In this document: one piece after another, positions 11,510 through 22,790 of the stretch
How the letters are laid out: every line of letters starts with the position of its first letter
How positions within the stretch are numbered: the stretch's first letter is position 1
The notes under the pieces: model-generated
The model's database searches: none
What the model was told of the DNA's origin: nothing
Seen by the model: only the letters and a program-made list of their open reading frames with translations
Origin: Branchipolynoe longqiensis
Taxonomy: Eukaryota; Annelida; Polychaeta; Phyllodocida; Polynoidae
Reading direction: 5' to 3'
DNA: 64,000 nucleotides
NCBI GenBank assembly: GCA_030323885.1
Contig: CM059198.1
Location: forward strand, 12,624,462-12,688,461
Translations under genes and position numbers: made by a program

Positions 11510-11652
11510 TGTTAAGTTGAGTTATGTTGGATTGTGAGGGAGACTGTGTAGTGTTTATTCTTCAGCCATCTTGTACCTCCTGGTGCCCATGCCTGCCAGT
11601 GTACATCAAAGTATGGATTCATGATAGTACATAATGGAATAGGTATACAACA
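11510..11652 (-). repeat. 5' LTR of the Mag-like element
   Basis: Identical to the left LTR. Immediately outside it lies TGTAT, the second copy of the target duplication, and then the TG microsatellite resumes. Confidence 0.95.
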
Positions 11653-11911
11653 TGTATGTGTGTCTGTCTGTGTATGTCCATGTGTGTGTCTGTGTGTGTG
11701 TGCATGTATGTGTGTGTGTCTGCCTCTGTCTGTGTGCGGCTGTCTATGTGTCTCTGTCTGTGTGTGTGTCTCTCTCTCTCTGCAAAATCAGGTCGGGTGT
11801 ATGTCTGTGTGTATGTCGGGTGTGTGCATGTATGTGTGTTACTGTCTATGCTGTATATGCATGTCTGTCTGTGTGTGTATATCTATGTGTGTCTGTCTGT
11901 GTGTATATGTA
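11653..11911. repeat. TG/TCTG microsatellite, middle part
   Basis: Continuation of the array that ends at 6338. It contains a non-TG island (CTCTGCAAAATCAGGTCGGG) also seen in related form in the left part and in the array right of 34719. A second LTR begins at 11912. Confidence 0.92.
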
Positions 11912-14365
11912 TGTTTAACCGTCAGGCTATTCCACCCCTGCTTAAGGCGAGCCTATGAGTTAATTTATATAATTATTTCCATGTGAATTTCCTGGGCCAG
12001 CCGCGAGCCGCCGCTGCCTCCCATCCCGCCTGCAGGTAGTCCGTGTCCGTCTGTGTCATTCCCGGGCTAAGGTCGGCCAGCCAGAGTATCGTCTAAATAC
12101 GGATTTTGTCCCCTCTCGCATTTATCAGCCTAAAGCAATTACTTAGTTATTTCAACTAACTGGCTGGTCTACCCGCCTTATGGTGTATTTAATATGTTTA
12201 AATTGATCCAGAACTAAGCAGATGCGCTAGTGTCACTGTCACTGTCACTGATAATCAGCCTACGTTACTGTCATATTTTAGCCAAAAGATCTCTATGTTA
12301 ATTCTGTTGATATGTCTGGTATAATCTCCCAGCAGACGGGTTAAGTAGCTGCATAAGGCCTATTTAGGCTTAAGGCCCTTAATTATATATATAAAGCAAT
12401 CCAATGTTAAGTTTGACCATAGCGGTTAATCCATAGAAGTCTGGAGGATAGTAAAGAATGCAAGGAACGTTCCAATTTACTTTTCCAAGAGCTCACAGCC
12501 TTTTATTCTTAACCAAACTAACATTCGTTTGTAGCACATATCGTAGATGTATTATGCAAACCCCTTCCATTATTATTAAATTAAAACAAGTTTAGAATTT
12601 CGACAATATAGGCCTAAAACTCGGCTAAAACATCAGAGCATCATTGTATATGTCTGATCGGTCTGAGTCCGAACGCCCGACCTTCTATCGTTGCCAGGCG
12701 AGTCGCAATTTGCGTCTCCTAGCTATCAATGGCTATCAATGATCTAAAGGCAGGTAAGGCTCCTGGAAGTGACCAGATAACATCAGAAATGATAAAAGGA
12801 CTAGATGAAGTGAGGATTCAAATCATTCATAAGCTAGTAACTGACATCTATGAGACTGGATTTATACCATTGAATATGAATGAATCCATATTTGTACGAC
12901 TCCCAAAGAAGCTAAAACCAACATTGTGTACTGAGTACAGAACACTAAGCCTGATGAGTCATATGTTGAAGATGATCCTGAAAATAATTTTACTGAGAAA
13001 CAGACAGAAAATTGAAGAACAAATCAGTAACGTACAAAGTGGGTTTATATCTGGAAGAGGTACACGTGAAGGGATTTTCAATATGAGAATGATTTGTGAA
13101 CGTTATTGTGAAGTGAACCAGGATGTTTATGCCTGCTTTATTGACTATGAGAAGGCCTTCGACCGAGTCAATCATGAACTGTTAATCAAATGTTTACAAG
13201 ATATTGGTGTCAATGGCAAAGACATTAAACTAATTGTGAACTTATACTGGACACAACGTGCATTTATAAAAATGGAGCAGGGCCTATCGGATGAAGTTAT
13301 GATTAAACGAGGAGTTTGACAGGGGTGTGTATTGTCACCATGTCTATTTAACCTGTACACAGAGATGATTTTCAGACACATTGAAGATTGCAAGGGAGTG
13401 ACAATAGGTGGCATGAACGTCAACAATCTTAGATATGCCGATGACAGTGTAATACTAGCAGACAGTGAGAAAAACCTACAAGATATAGTGAATAGAATCA
13501 ATAAAGCTGGAATACTATTCAACATGAAGATGAATGCCAGGAAGACCAAAACAATGGTTATAAGTAAAAAGACAGATAAACCAAATGTCAATATAACCAT
13601 AGATGGCACAAACATAGAACAAGTATCCGAATTCATATATCTCGGACAAAAGATTACAAATGATGGGAGATGTGAGGAAGAAATTAAAAGAAGGATAACA
13701 ATAGCCCGAACAACATTCTCCAAAATGTATAGAGTGTTAACATCAAGTAAGATATTAATACAAACAAGGAAGCGTATTCTTCAGTGTTATGTGTGGTCTA
13801 CTCTAATGTATGGGGCAGAGACATGGACAATCTCTAAGAAAATGTACAAACGTTTAGCAGCATTTGAGATGTGGACTTATCGAAGGATGATGAAAATATC
13901 ATGGACAAAGAAGATCACCAACAAAGAAGTTCTCAGAAAAATTAAAAATAAGAAAAGCTTGTTTGCCACTATACAGACAAAGAAACTTATTTATTTTGGC
14001 CACATCATTCGTCAGAGTTCAATATACCGTACATTGTTGGAAGGGAAGGTGAATGGCAGCAGAGGGAGAGGGAGACCAAGAACATCATGGTTTACAAATA
14101 TTTCACAGTGGACAGGCTTGAATTATTCACAGTCTATCAGAACAGCACAACATCGGGACAAGTGGAGAACCATTGCATCCAACCCTCGACTAGAGGATGG
14201 AACTATTGATTGATTGATTGAGCAACGCTTTATGGCCGGAAACCCGGTGCCCCGTGAATGTTTGGCATTCGCGAGTCTGCCATGGCGAGTAGCCCGTATT
14301 TCCAAATACGGGTTAATCGGCGCACGCTCGTGAATGTCACAAGGTGAATAGTCTCACCCACTTCA
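11912..14365 (-). repeat. 3' LTR of the giant element, interrupted by a LINE
   Basis: The LTR is 11912-12722 plus 14223-14365, together 811 + 143 = 954 bases. These are exactly the lengths of the two halves in the other LTR, with no indel between them. The two copies differ at roughly 40 positions by eye, nearly all transitions. On the plus strand it starts TGTTTAACCGTC and ends CCCACTTCA. Confidence 0.85.
12723..14222 (+). pseudogene. 5'-truncated LINE: reverse transcriptase with one TGA stop
   Basis: A single frame from 12729 to 14213 encodes the reverse transcriptase of a non-LTR retrotransposon. Visible blocks are KAGKAPGSDQI, TEYRTLSL (family TEYRPISL), IDYEKAFDRV, GVxQGCVLSP, NNLRYADDSVILA with catalytic YADD, a KTKTM block, FIYLGQKI, and a C-terminal region with LMYGAETWTI, YRRMMKISWTKKITNKEVL and FGHIIRQSS. 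A TGA at 13317-13319 stands where the family has Arg in GVRQGC, a CGA-to-TGA change. The endonuclease domain is missing through 5' truncation. The 3' end is a short (ATTG)n tail, as in several RTE-like clades; I do not assign the clade. The insert sits in the LTR with at most AG duplicated. Confidence 0.92.
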
Positions 14366-14380
14366 CTGCTCCCCCAGACG
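14366..14380 (-). other. Polypurine tract of the giant element
   Basis: On the minus strand CGTCTGGGGGAGCAG abuts the LTR start TGAAGTGGG. This purine-rich word just inside the left LTR marks it as the 3' LTR of a minus-strand element. Confidence 0.6.
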
Positions 14381-15640
14381 AACAACAAGAATTGATGTTC
14401 GTCTAACAAAGGCAAAGTGGGCGCAACTACTACGGTTTGCGGTTGTAGCACAACAACCATTAAAATCCCCGTGAAATAGTCCCGCGTCCTGTTCGCAGTG
14501 CAGGAGGCAGGACGCGTACCCGACTTCTCGTTGTGTTTGAAAGCTGAAACAAAGAGACTAGGAACCTGGTCAAACATAAGTTACTCAGAATGTAGCTTAA
14601 CGCTACAAAATTAACATTCAGCAAAAGAATGTTTATTACGCCCCAAAAATGTTACCTATATATTTTACGCCTAAAGTAATGAAATATGTTTACCGATATA
14701 TTTTATGGTTTGAGATTACTGATATAGCTATAAGAGCTCTAAGAAATCTATCCAGAAAGATAGAATTTTGTATAATGGAATAAATTCAGCGTGTATTCCA
14801 CCCTACGAGGGTATACTACTCATCATTAAATATTCCTTTTATTTTATTTTTATTTTTTTTATTTTTTTATTAATTTATTTATCATATCTGTAATCTTTTT
14901 ATTTTTGTTATGTATATATATATGTTTTGTTTATATTTTCTTTTGGTGTACCGATATGTGTTCAGTATTTTCTTTTTTCGCACCATGTTTTTTTTTTTTT
15001 ATATGTCCAGCAGAATAAAAAAAGGAAAGGAGCTGTGAGCTCTTATGATGCCTTACGGTGTAACATCTGCCCCTGCAAACATGGTGCAAGGGGCCGTCCG
15101 CTAGCTAACAATTGGTTTCTCCCCCCCCCCCGTGCCGTTTACGCTGTACAACAAATAGCACATTTGGCAGGCGCAGTGCTCTACTTAGACACGGGGGGAC
15201 TACCCTAAATAAATAATCATATATTCATTATATACATATTGACAGCATAGAAGTGTCATGCGCGGCAATTGACTCTACCGCAGTATGATATAACGTTAAA
15301 TTTGCAGTATTATGGAACGTTATGTTTGCCATATTCTGTAATGGTAAATTTGCATTTAATTTACATGTTATATATACCTGAGAAGGTCATACCGAACGAC
15401 ATTTACATGTTCTTGTTTATAATGCGTACCTACGCAAATATCACTACGTTGCATCAATGGTTCTATGGCTAACCTGAGATTTTTCCTTTTACAAATGACA
15501 TAGACCATACTTGTTTATAATGCGTACCTACGCAAACCATGTCAAACTCACAGGCCGACCCTGTCGGAGCCGGTCAAACTGGGCAAGTCTAAGTTATGGG
15601 CAAAAATAATTAGTGTATTCTACCCCTACTAGCAACCAAT

Positions 15641-15757
15641 GGAAGAAAATAACGTGGCCATTTCCAGGGTTGAAACCAGTTATTTCTCATCTTCCCCAGG
15701 GGAAGGAAATAACGCTAGCCAGTTCCAGCGATGAAGCTAGTTATTTCTCGGCTTCCC
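15641..15757. repeat. Two tandem stem-loops sharing one design
   Basis: First: GGAAGAAAATAAC pairs with GTTATTTCTCATCTTCC (15641-15695). Second: GGGGAAGGAAATAACGCTAG pairs with CTAGTTATTTCTCGGCTTCC (about 15699-15755). Both loops contain TTCCAG and GAA words, so the second looks like a diverged tandem copy of the first. Confidence 0.6.
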
Positions 15758-17431
15758 CCGTATAGTACCCCGGACTAGTTGGTGCCCCCATGGCCCTTGA
15801 ATAACTACCTCAAGATTTCCCGTGCGTCCGTAATTTAACGTTGCTACATACCCAGTCGACCCCTGGCTACCGACCAAGTCGAGTCGCGATCGCCCACAGT
15901 CGACACCTATAATAAGATTACATTACGGGACCTTACGTACAGGAATACCATCACGATTGTATATCGCATGTGCGGGGCACATGTCCTAATAAACATTGCG
16001 TAATTTCCCCCAAGGCTAGTGCAAAATGCACATACAGCATTTACCTATTATCGTTACACATTTCGTACCATAGTTTACAACAATTATAATACGACGACTA
16101 TAAGGAGGCAATAGTGGTAAGTCGCACATGGGAAATGGCAAAAATATTAGGGAAATGTAAGAAAGATCAATATTGATATGAAAGTAATGACCTCCGGCAA
16201 CTCGCGCAAGGTTGCGGTGAGCTGCGGGTTGTCTCTGCTCTAAGAATTCAAGAGAACTATTTAGATTACACAATGGTCTGGTGGAGCCCTGCCACGTTTG
16301 ATAAAATCCGACAATAGCAGTTTTCTGTACCTGAAATTCAAATTTTTGTTAATGGTTTGTTACCTGCCTAAAGGCGGCCTAATATACTCTAAATTTAAGT
16401 TTAATATCTGGATAATGGCATCCAGAAATCCCAATTACTGGTTTATTTTGTGCCGAGATTCGGCCTAATGTATGCTAAATTAAAATTTAATAGTTTACTA
16501 TTGAAATCCATTAATCCCAACACGGTTGGTTAATTGCCTAATGCGGCCTAATGTTTTCTAAATTTACCAGTTTAATTTTGAATCTAATTTATCTGTGTCG
16601 GCCGCACATCCACGCTATGGACAAAAATAGCGCAAACAAAAAGCCGGGCCATCGCAGTTAGAATACTCGGAATGTTCGTGGAAATTCACGCGAGGCGTAC
16701 TGTGGATATCTACCCGTAATTTAGTGTCGGGTTTGACCCGTTGCGGGGTCAATGCACAGACCGTGAAGCGCCCGGCCGTGGTTCCAAACTTACCGTACAC
16801 TACAGTAGACAGTATCCGGGGGGAGGGGGCGCGCCGTTTATTCCTGCGGAAAAATCCAATGCCAAACAATAGATGCGGTAATCAACTCGCAACTGAATAA
16901 AAGCCCGCGTATATGGAGAAACACACATAGTTATTGCAAGTGATGTCCCGGTTTCGGAGCGGCCAACACCTGGTAATGGACTGGGCGAAACCCACAAAAA
17001 ATTGACATTACCAGAAAAATAATAGGCTAATGCGGGTACCTAAAATTAGGTCCTAGCGGGACTAGTGGTACCCGATCCTCACTCTTAGGGGATACCCGCC
17101 GTCTCAGAAGGAGATCATCACAGGGCTGTGGAATTTATGCAGTGCTCCCTGTTTCTCGCCAGCTAAGCTGCCTGGTAGGTTGGTGCCAGACAGGCCGGGA
17201 CCGACGGAGCGACTGCCGTTAATGTCAATGAACGGGCAAAAGGCATAATCCGGGGGGGGGCGCATCTCTCATCCTCATAGAGACCAGGAATATTCCACGA
17301 ATAAACCGGAGAGAAAGCCGTGTAGTTGGTTAAATGGTAAATATTTATTTCACAATAAAAATCCGCATTCGAATAGAATGGATTACAATTCACTGACAAA
17401 TTTACGACCCGTAACATCTCGGGTTGGTATG

Positions 17432-17592
17432 TCGTGCCTGAAGTTTTTCGTGGGGAACCTTATTTTTACGTTTGCATTATTAGGTGGACTCGCGTTTTTC
17501 GCGGGGAACCATATCTTACGTTTGAATTATTAGGTGGACTCGCGTTTCTCGCGGGGAACCGTATCATGCGTTTGACTTATTAGGTGGACACG
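17432..17592. repeat. 50-bp tandem triplet with CGCG stem-loops
   Basis: Three units share TTATTAGGTGGACTCGCG and GCGGGGAACC. Units two and three contain CGCGTTTTTCGCG and CGCGTTTCTCGCG, small perfect stems with 5-base loops. The first unit has decayed (GTTTTTCGTGGGG). Confidence 0.75.
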
Positions 17593-19339
17593 CCTAACTG
17601 ACAATCAAAAGATTTTATGTTGAACCTGATATTATTTCCACATGGAATTAATATCCTGCACAATGGAACACTCATTTTGCAATTTTGATGACTAGTGATA
17701 ATTTTACGCTTACCGCGTTTACGCGTACCTACTAAGCTCGAAAAGGTTCTTGCGATGTGTAATTTCTTTAGTTCAATACAATTTCGTACTACTTGCGAGC
17801 CCGCATGTAGCGGGCTGGCCCATCGCCATTTGTTAGTTCTGAAGATTATTTACACAATGGTGTTTTTGGTGCCATTACCACCAGTGTTAACCTTTCTTAG
17901 TGCTCTGCCAACAATGAATTTACACTTTTTTTTTATGTTTCAAGTGGACCAACGTGTCCAAACGTTTTCTAGGATAATATGTTGTATTTACATGTTATAT
18001 GTACATTACTCAAAGGGTTAGTTATTTTTGCCAGAAATTTAATCGCTGTGTCGTGTTAATCAATGTTAAATTTACTTTCACTTTTACAGGAATTGGTTTA
18101 TTATTTCCTTGTATTACTTTCACCGATCTTTGCAATACTTTCATCTCTCTAGAATTCTGATATATTTGTGATATTAGTACTTAAATTTGTTGGTCTGCTT
18201 GTTGTGCGTGAGGGTTTATTGAGGATATACTACCTTAATCATTTTAAATGCTTTTGGTAAGAAGATGTTGACTCCTTGAGGATGAAATTTGGAATACTTC
18301 TTAATTTAAGAAGCACTTTGACCTTTGGAATAACATTTGGAATACGTTTATTATTTAAATTTGTATGTGGTTTCAAAATACCCTCACCTCTTCCACATGA
18401 CCAACTTTTATTATTATGTAATCCCCTGGCCGCCGAAACAATTGCCATGTGGATAGGGATTACAAATTTTAATTTGCTTAAACTGGTTTAAGGCTTAGTC
18501 TGTCAATTTAATTTAGCTTAAGGATCCCAATTTAAATTATTTATGAACGGTTAATTTAAATGAAATTTTGTACTACCAAGCTGATACCCTCAGAGAGAAT
18601 TTATTACTAGAATTTAATGTCCCCTTATAATCTTGAAACCCCGAAAAGAAATAATTAAATTACTCGTTTATAAAATGGTCGAAATAAACGCTTGCCATAA
18701 CAGATTCCCTGCTCTAACATTACTTGGATAACCTATAGAAATGAATGTACAACATGATATTTACAAAACATATAAACAACCAAATGTGTGTTATGTGATG
18801 GCATGTGTGAAAACAAGTATTTGTGTTATTTAAATGTAACATAGGCGACCCGCCCAAATATTTACCCGTAAATGAATATGTACCCCGAAACAATACCCGA
18901 TGTGGTGCCCTGGAGCGAAGATGGTGGTGGCCGGTTTCGCAGGGGTACGTATCCCAGTCCCGCGTCTGGCTCTGCCTTGGTCTTGGGGGTTGGACGCGGT
19001 CCTGGAACGACGATCGCAGCTCCCCGCGAAACCGTGGACACCTCGGTGGGAGACGTCGCCGCGGCTCCCGAACGCGGTGTAATATTGTGTTGTGGTGTAA
19101 ATGAGAAGAACATGAAAATGATTAACATATATGGATATGGAATACTAAATATACATTTTATTAATATAATTATTTTTGAGCAGAGAATCGAGTTATTTTG
19201 AGTTATTAAAACGAACGCATAATAAATTTTCTACTATTTTATAAGGCTAGTTATATTTTAATTTAATATTACTTTCCCCACCAAAAAAAATATTAATTAT
19301 GATTAAATAATTTTAAATTTATATGTATTTAGTTACTTT

Positions 19340-19510
19340 AGTAACTTGGGTGGCTAAACCCGTAAATAAACAGAAATTAATTTATAGCACTATGTACGTA
19401 GTGCTTTAGATTTATAGGTAAAGTTAACGTTGTAACTTAGGCCTAAAGCCTGCAAGTAAATTAATTTATAGCACTACGGTTGTAGTGCTGGGGTTAATTT
19501 AAACAAGTTG
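19340..19510. repeat. ~84-bp tandem pair, each with a hairpin
   Basis: Each unit has GTAACTT, then AAATTAATTTATAGCACTA and a hairpin: AGCACTATGTACGTAGTGCT at 19386-19405 and AGCACTACGGTTGTAGTGCT at 19470-19489. Both stems are retained although the loops differ. They lie just 3' of the accessory ORF on the minus strand, so a 3'-end or stability role is possible but unproven. Confidence 0.6.
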
Positions 19511-19558
19511 TAACTTGTTATATAATAAATATTTATCCTTGGTAAATATTCACTCAAT

Positions 19559-22500
19559 TTAATCACCGGACCGAGGCTGAGGAGGGGCCTCAGTAGGGGG
19601 GCTAGGGCTGCCCTCCGAGTCCGTGATGGTGTAGGAGGCCGCAATATCCACCAACACCCCCAAGTTACCCGTGATTTCATCGTGTAGGGAAGTAGCGGGA
19701 GAGGAGACGGCGGTGACAGCAGAGTATAACGACCCCGCGTCTTCCCAGTCGTCACTATCGATAGAGGAGGCGTCCCTAGGTGGGGACCTCCTCACGGCGT
19801 TATGGGTTTGGAGGGTGTCTGTAAGACTTACCTCCAAAGCGGTGACACCCACCGCAGGTGGGATGTCGTCGTCACATGCAAGCCCCACTGCTATAGGCGA
19901 TGGTACATACCTGGAGTGGTGCTGAGCAGGCGGCGCCACGTAAGTAGCCGGCCCCGTTGGAGGCGGTGACACGTCTATGACTTGTATCAAAGGTGTCCGG
20001 GCCCCCGAAGTTACGGGCATCGCCAATCCCTTGTAGGAGGTGGATGGCGCAACGTAAGGCTGTAGTGGAGCGGTTTTACGGCTCCCCGGTAGCCAGCGTG
20101 GCGGTGGTGGAGGGGCCAGTGGAACGGCCGCGCCCCCTGAAGCCGCGGGAAGGTGGTCAGCTGCTGTAGCCTGTGGGGGGCGATAGTCAGCTGACATGCT
20201 CGCGTGAAGCTGAGCATCAGGAAAACGGGACATGTTCAGAGATCCGAATTTCCCATCCCAATCGAGCGCCTTGGTGCCAAAAGTAAAGGAGAAATTCATG
20301 TTCATCTCCTCCCATTTACGTATCTCCTCCTGGTGTTGGGAGACCACGTAACAGTAGCTATCTTGGGCTACTAATGTTTTGGCTTCTGCAATAGCCAATT
20401 TTTCCTGGAACTGCTTTTGTAGCGTATCCTGAAGGAGGCATGCCTGGTTCACCTTAACCGAGTCGAGGCGGTTTAGCCAGAACGTAGCCATGTCGCCGAT
20501 CATGGCTTTCAGCATGTCCATAGCTGCAGTCGAGTCCTCGCTGGAGTCAATCTGCAGCGATTGCTGGACGTCGGGGGGTAGACATTCATACCGCTCAATT
20601 AGCCGCCTCTTAGCCGAGTCGGTCAATACCGTGGGGAAGGGACTCCCCACGGCGGCGGCAGGGACGTGCTCGTCTGCAGCGGTACTGATTTCAGTGGCCC
20701 GCCGTTTCAAGTCGCAACGGACCGCTGGAGTGATGGTACCCACAGTAGATAACGTGGGATCCACTTGATGCGTTGTAATGCGCCTAGAAGGTACAGTCCG
20801 GCTTGGGGCAGTTGGAGCTGCCATTGTAGCTGGCTGGTTAGGCGCGCGATTAGCACTAGCAAGACGCGCTCTGATTCTATCGCCCGCTTCCTGGAAGTGG
20901 GCGGCTTCGGCGATTTGCTCAGCCGTTTTAACAAGGGGCGGATCGTCCACACCCGTCAAGGCTGCGGCATACAAAATACCTGCCTCTACTTTCTCTGCCA
21001 CGAAAACGCGGGGAGGATGGTTATCCGGGCGGCCTCTGCGATTTCAGGGGCGACCGGAACCATACTTGCGAGAAGTTGACGGGGGGCTGGGAATACCCGC
21101 CTCTCCATCCATGGCTTGCTGCAGACGGCGGCGGATTCCAGAGAAGTAGAACTTCTCCTTCACCGATTCTCCGCCGTAAATACACACTGCCAGAGTGTGC
21201 TCATGATGGGGCAGCCTCAAGGTTTCTGTAGATCCCTGACGGCCACGCTGACATCGGAGTTCCGGCGGGTACGTGAACCGACACCGGTCTGCCACTGTAG
21301 GGTCTTTAGCCACGCGAGCCAGCAATGCAATGACCGATTGGTCACGTCGATGGCCGGTTCGTGCAAAGACCCCAAGCGACAAGAAGTGTCGCAACATCAA
21401 ACCCCTCCTTGGTGTCTCGAAGGGATGGCCATTCGCCTTAGCAAAGGGACATGGGGTAGATTTGTGATCGTCACACGACCTCCTGAGTACAGTATATAAA
21501 TGATCCTCACAAATGTGACGAGCAAGGGTGTCCCAACGTTTAAAGCGACGCGTGGGGTTAGTAAGGTGAGAGGGCAGGGCGCTACCTCGTTGTCGAAAAT
21601 AACCACAAAATGCACACCTATCATCAGGCCTGAAGGTATGCCTAACAAACTTAAGGTGAGCAATGTCGTCTGGTTGGTATTCAGACCTATTGATACCGCG
21701 TTTGGCAGTAATTAAATCCGATAATTGGTGGACGTAAGGTTCGAGGCCGGTTCGGTCGTCATCAACCCAGTCCTCCTCGTCCGAGTCCCCGGTCTTATCA
21801 CGGTTGATTGGAGGGAGACGCAATTTATTACGCCTTTTAGGCATATCAGATAACATGTACATGATCAATCTACGGGAGGGTCGTTGGGGATCGAAGTATC
21901 TCTCTCCCATGACGGACTCCTGCACTAAACCTAACTCGGCGGCTCTCTTGATAGGGTAGGCACCGATTGACTTCTTACTGAAGACACAATTTACCTCACT
22001 GGGATACCGGGGAGGGATAGTAGCATCAGGGATATCGCTATCCCATTTAAGCTCACCTTTTTCCAGACGGGTGAGACGGAGTGCCATCACGCCAAAGTCG
22101 GGATGATTTGACAAGTCGACAGGAGGGGTCACCTCCTCGTCTTGTAGGTACTCCGCTGGAGCCTCTGTTTGTTGAACAGGGGGGGGGGCTCCTTGAAGAG
22201 TCTGTCGATGACCGGCTGTTGACGCGGTGATCGTCTAGGTTGCGGACCAGTCGGTGACTGGGAACCACTAGCTGCGGCCGGCCGTGTTTCCTGTTTGCCA
22301 GGAGACTGCGACACAGACGGCTGCTCACTGCAAAGTCGATCAGAACTAGTAGGTTTAGACGACTTACCTGGAGATGAGGTGGTAGGCTCATCTTCCACAA
22401 TTAGGTCCTTTGGACGCCGTCTGGAGAACAGTGAAGCCCTCGTCCGTCTCCATCGGGACGACGTGAGGGGCTGTAAAGTCACTGTCTGCCCAAGATTGAG

Positions 22501-22735
22501 ACACAGGACGTATTAAAGTAGTATCATCGGCCGGGGCCTCAGACACATTACCCTCCGTGAGGGATAATTGAAATTGATTACGGCGCGCCGCTGGACACAA
22601 GTTCCAGTCGATCACCCGCATCTGTTTTACTTGCCCGGTCAGTCCACAACGGACTGGCACGCAATATTCGTCCGCGTCCGGCTCCGAGCCCGGACCGCTC
22701 ACCTGGGAGGTGGCCATCCCTGAGCCCAGTCGCAT
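19559..22735 (-). pseudogene. Accessory ORF of the giant element, ~1,060 codons, lightly broken
   Basis: I do not recognise the family. Three lesions interrupt an otherwise continuous reading: a one-base shift near 22425, a shift in a run of C (about 22181-22190) and a TGA at 21044-21046 in GRP-stop-NRRGRP. The N-terminal ~200 residues are Ser/Pro/acid-rich. The middle 362 residues contain a spaced Cys-Cys/His-His set (CAFCGYF, then HICEDH) and a second CPFAKANGH, possibly a degenerate zinc finger. The C-terminal 480 residues have a helix-rich stretch (LQKQFQEKLAIAEAKTLV) followed by a Pro-rich and acidic tail (SDDWEDAGSLYSAV). The gene lies downstream of pol in the env position. A U-rich tract ending in AG lies just upstream of its first ATG, as expected for a spliced subgenomic RNA. 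Confidence 0.6.
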
Positions 22736-22765
22736 CCTTGCGACCAGGCCAGTGACAGCCCGCCT

Positions 22766-22790
22766 ACCACTACAAAAACAAAAAAGTTTT
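22766..22790 (-). promoter_or_regulatory. Candidate 3' splice site ahead of the accessory ORF
   Basis: On the minus strand CTTTTTTGTTTTTGTAG precedes TGG, an almost ideal polypyrimidine tract and AG. It is about 34 bases before the first ATG. Retroviral env and accessory genes are commonly expressed by splicing to such a site. No matching leader donor has been pinned down. Confidence 0.4.

Larger units (their letters stand above)
6339..11652 (-). mobile_element. Complete Ty3/Gypsy LTR retrotransposon, Mag/SURL-like
   Basis: The element has two identical 143-bp LTRs (TG...CA), a TGTAT target duplication at 6334-6338 and 11653-11657, a primer-binding site next to the right LTR and a polypurine tract next to the left one. 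It is therefore transcribed leftwards. The order gag, protease, RT, RNase H, integrase is that of Ty3/Gypsy. The RT box reads GIADDIVV, where most Gypsy elements have YxDD; to my knowledge IADD is typical of the Mag/SURL lineage. The coding region carries frameshifts and a stop, so this copy is non-autonomous although its LTRs are identical. Confidence 0.93.
14381..19558. other. About 5 kb non-coding, hairpin- and repeat-rich interior
   Basis: No credible ORF is present. Poly-T runs lie near 14830-15000. A 27-base word (CTTGTTTATAATGCGTACCT...) occurs at 15413 and 15511. Twin stem-loops lie at 15641-15757 and degenerate ~85-bp repeats at 16360-16590 (GCGGCCTAATNTNNNCTAAA). A 50-bp triple repeat is at 17432-17592 and an ~84-bp tandem pair with stem-loops is at 19340-19510. 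The remainder is AT-rich with no recognisable signals. It may be the long 3' untranslated part of the giant element or contain further decayed insertions. Confidence 0.5.

Noticed and set aside
13317..13319. TGA read as selenocysteine or programmed readthrough
   Set aside because: The family has Arg at this RT position and a single C-to-T change explains it. The same pattern occurs in unrelated elements of the window.
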